DNA of 6,487 nucleotides from Pseudomonadota bacterium (GTDB lineage Bacteria > Pseudomonadota > Gammaproteobacteria > Xanthomonadales > Xanthomonadaceae), in NCBI GenBank assembly GCA_023392975.1, contig JAEWNA010000247.1, positions 1-6,487 of the forward strand, written 5' to 3'. This document shows, piece by piece, positions 5,754 through 6,487 of the stretch. The notes under the pieces were generated by a model, which saw only the letters and a list, made by a program, of their open reading frames with translations, did not search any database and had not been told where the DNA came from. The position numbers were made by a program, and so were the translations under genes. Each line of letters starts with the position of its first letter. Positions within the stretch are counted from its first letter, which is position 1.

Positions 5754-6350
5754 TCACATTTCGGCGCGCGGCCGGAGCCTAGCGATCAGCGCCTCGCCGC
5801 CGCCATCGATTGAAAATCGCCGGCACGCGCCATCGGTCGATAGGAGCAGGCTATCGCCAATGCCGATGCGGGCCTCGACGTCGGCGCCGACGCACTGCGC
5901 CTGGCCGGTCAACAGATGCAGCAGCCAGTGTTCGCCGGGCTCCACGAACAGCACCATCGAGCCCACCAGCGGGCGATGCCACGACTCGGCGTCGACACGG
6001 TCGCGGCGCCACATCAGGTTCAGGTCGTGGGTCGGGCCGTCGATCAGCTCGCCCGCGAGCACGCGCTCGCCCGCGAAGCGCACGCGCCCGTGCGGGGGCA
6101 CGACCTCGCGCACCTCGCCGTCGTCGAACCGCAGGCGCACGCCGGCGCCCCGGAGCAGCACCAGCTCTCGTTCGATGCCCGGGAAGAGCGAGAACGGACC
6201 GTCCTGCTCGATCTCGGCGATCGACAGGCGCCAGTCCCAGTCCTCGGACGCCTCGGGCATGCGCAGCACTTCGCGGGTCCAGCCGTGGCCGTTGCGCCAG
6301 CGCTCGCGGCGGTACTCGTGGGCGGGCAGCGGCCGCAGGAACGGGGACAT
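5754..6350 (-). CDS. HutD/Ves family protein
   Basis: A 198-residue cupin-like protein of the HutD/Ves family, close to the usual family length. Recognisable motifs are ERWRNGHGWTREVLRMP (residues 16-32), with the WRNG signature at 18-21, and WRLSIAEIEQDGPFSLFPGIER (40-61), the strongest family hallmark. DLNLMWRRD and GDSLLLSTDG lie in the second half. No enzymatic activity is established for the family as far as I know. HutD genes often accompany histidine-utilisation operons, while E. coli Ves stands alone. No hut gene is visible here, so histidine metabolism is not supported by context. The ATG at 6350 was chosen because homologues begin only a few residues before the LxxLPAxxYRxxxWRNG region. 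ATG 6365 (five residues longer) is nearly as good, and neither has a strong ribosome binding site. The open frame to 6437 runs through the hairpin and looks non-coding. Confidence 0.88.
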   Translation of the reverse strand: MSPFLRPLPAHEYRRERWRNGHGWTREVLRMPEASEDWDWRLSIAEIEQDGPFSLFPGIERELVLLRGAGVRLRFDDGEVREVVPPHGRVRFAGERVLAGELIDGPTHDLNLMWRRDRVDAESWHRPLVGSMVLFVEPGEHWLLHLLTGQAQCVGADVEARIGIGDSLLLSTDGACRRFSIDGGGEALIARLRPRAEM

Positions 6351-6372
6351 GGTGGGGTCCGGCATGTCGGTC

Positions 6373-6389
6373 TCGACGAGGATCGTCGA
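6373..6389. repeat. 17-base palindrome upstream of the HutD/Ves gene
   Basis: TCGACGA-GGA-TCGTCGA is a perfect 7-bp inverted repeat with a three-base centre. It lies 23 bases upstream of the preferred HutD start and next to a candidate -10 hexamer. It could be an operator or a small leader hairpin. Chance cannot be excluded. Confidence 0.35.
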
Positions 6390-6395
6390 AGTGTA
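6390..6395 (-). promoter_or_regulatory. Candidate -10 element of the HutD/Ves gene
   Basis: TACACT on the minus strand (6395-6390) matches TATAAT at 4 of 6 positions and sits 39 bases before the ATG at 6350. No acceptable -35 lies 17 bases further upstream, where the arm of the large hairpin begins. Weak call. Confidence 0.25.
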
Positions 6396-6418
6396 GCGGA
6401 GGCCGTCGGCCCGCCTGC

Positions 6419-6457
6419 ATGCCCGCAGGCCGCGCACGAGGCGCGGCCTGCGGGCAT
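6419..6457. terminator. Perfect 17-bp hairpin, terminator-like without T-tract
   Basis: The left arm (6419-6435, ATGCCCGCAGGCCGCGC) and the right arm (6441-6457) are perfect reverse complements around the loop ACGAG. The stem is almost all G:C and would be extremely stable in RNA from either strand. No T-run follows on either side. It may end transcription of a minus-strand gene lying right of the window, upstream of hutD, or of a converging plus-strand transcript. A dispersed REP-like palindrome is the main alternative. Confidence 0.5.
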
Positions 6458-6487
6458 CGCGAACGATGGGATTGCGTGGGTCGCGGA

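Noticed and set aside
6351..6437. Longer start of the HutD/Ves protein
   Set aside because: The extra residues run back through the leader palindrome to the arm of the large hairpin and lack family character. Homologues begin close to the WRNG region.

Overview
The window is very GC-rich DNA (about 70% by eye) with short intergenic gaps and full-length genes, and no mobile elements, tRNAs, rRNAs or CRISPR repeats. Gene families, codon use and poor Shine-Dalgarno sites suit a gammaproteobacterium of the Xanthomonadaceae/Lysobacteraceae (Lysobacter or Luteimonas-like). That placement is inferred from style and gene content, not from a marker gene.

Layout, left to right. At the extreme left edge a minus-strand gene may begin at base 21 and run out of the window. 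Upstream of it on the same strand is a histidine phosphatase family gene (66-749). A divergent regulatory region (750-963) follows. It holds a sigma70-like promoter for the phosphatase and, facing right, a clear Fur box (880-898) over a candidate promoter.

The centre is a plus-strand iron-uptake cassette: a Fiu/PiuA-type TonB-dependent catecholate siderophore receptor (964-3354), a PiuC/YbiX-type Fe(II)/2-oxoglutarate dioxygenase (3374-4060) and a small PepSY-associated transmembrane protein resembling PiuB (4122-4781). The receptor would import ferric catecholates across the outer membrane. The membrane protein is the likely candidate for heme-dependent ferric-siderophore reduction at the inner membrane. 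PiuC is the cytoplasmic partner that regularly accompanies this receptor type. The Fur box implies derepression in iron starvation.

Converging on the cassette with a 16-base gap is a minus-strand MBL-fold protein (4798-5598). It has the diiron ligand pattern of flavodiiron proteins but no flavodoxin domain, i.e. an oxygen-binding-diiron (ODP)-like protein. Its upstream region carries an FNR/Anr-type site one base off consensus (5661-5674), placed as in a class II activator promoter. This is the most interesting observation here. Behind it, also on the minus strand, is a HutD/Ves family gene (5754-6350), with inverted repeats on both sides. One of these is a perfect 17-bp hairpin at 6419-6457 near the right edge.

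No wholly new multi-gene system is visible. The best leads are the predicted FNR control of the stand-alone diiron protein, the phosphatase lacking its second catalytic histidine, and the membrane protein with a Gly/Arg-rich insert.
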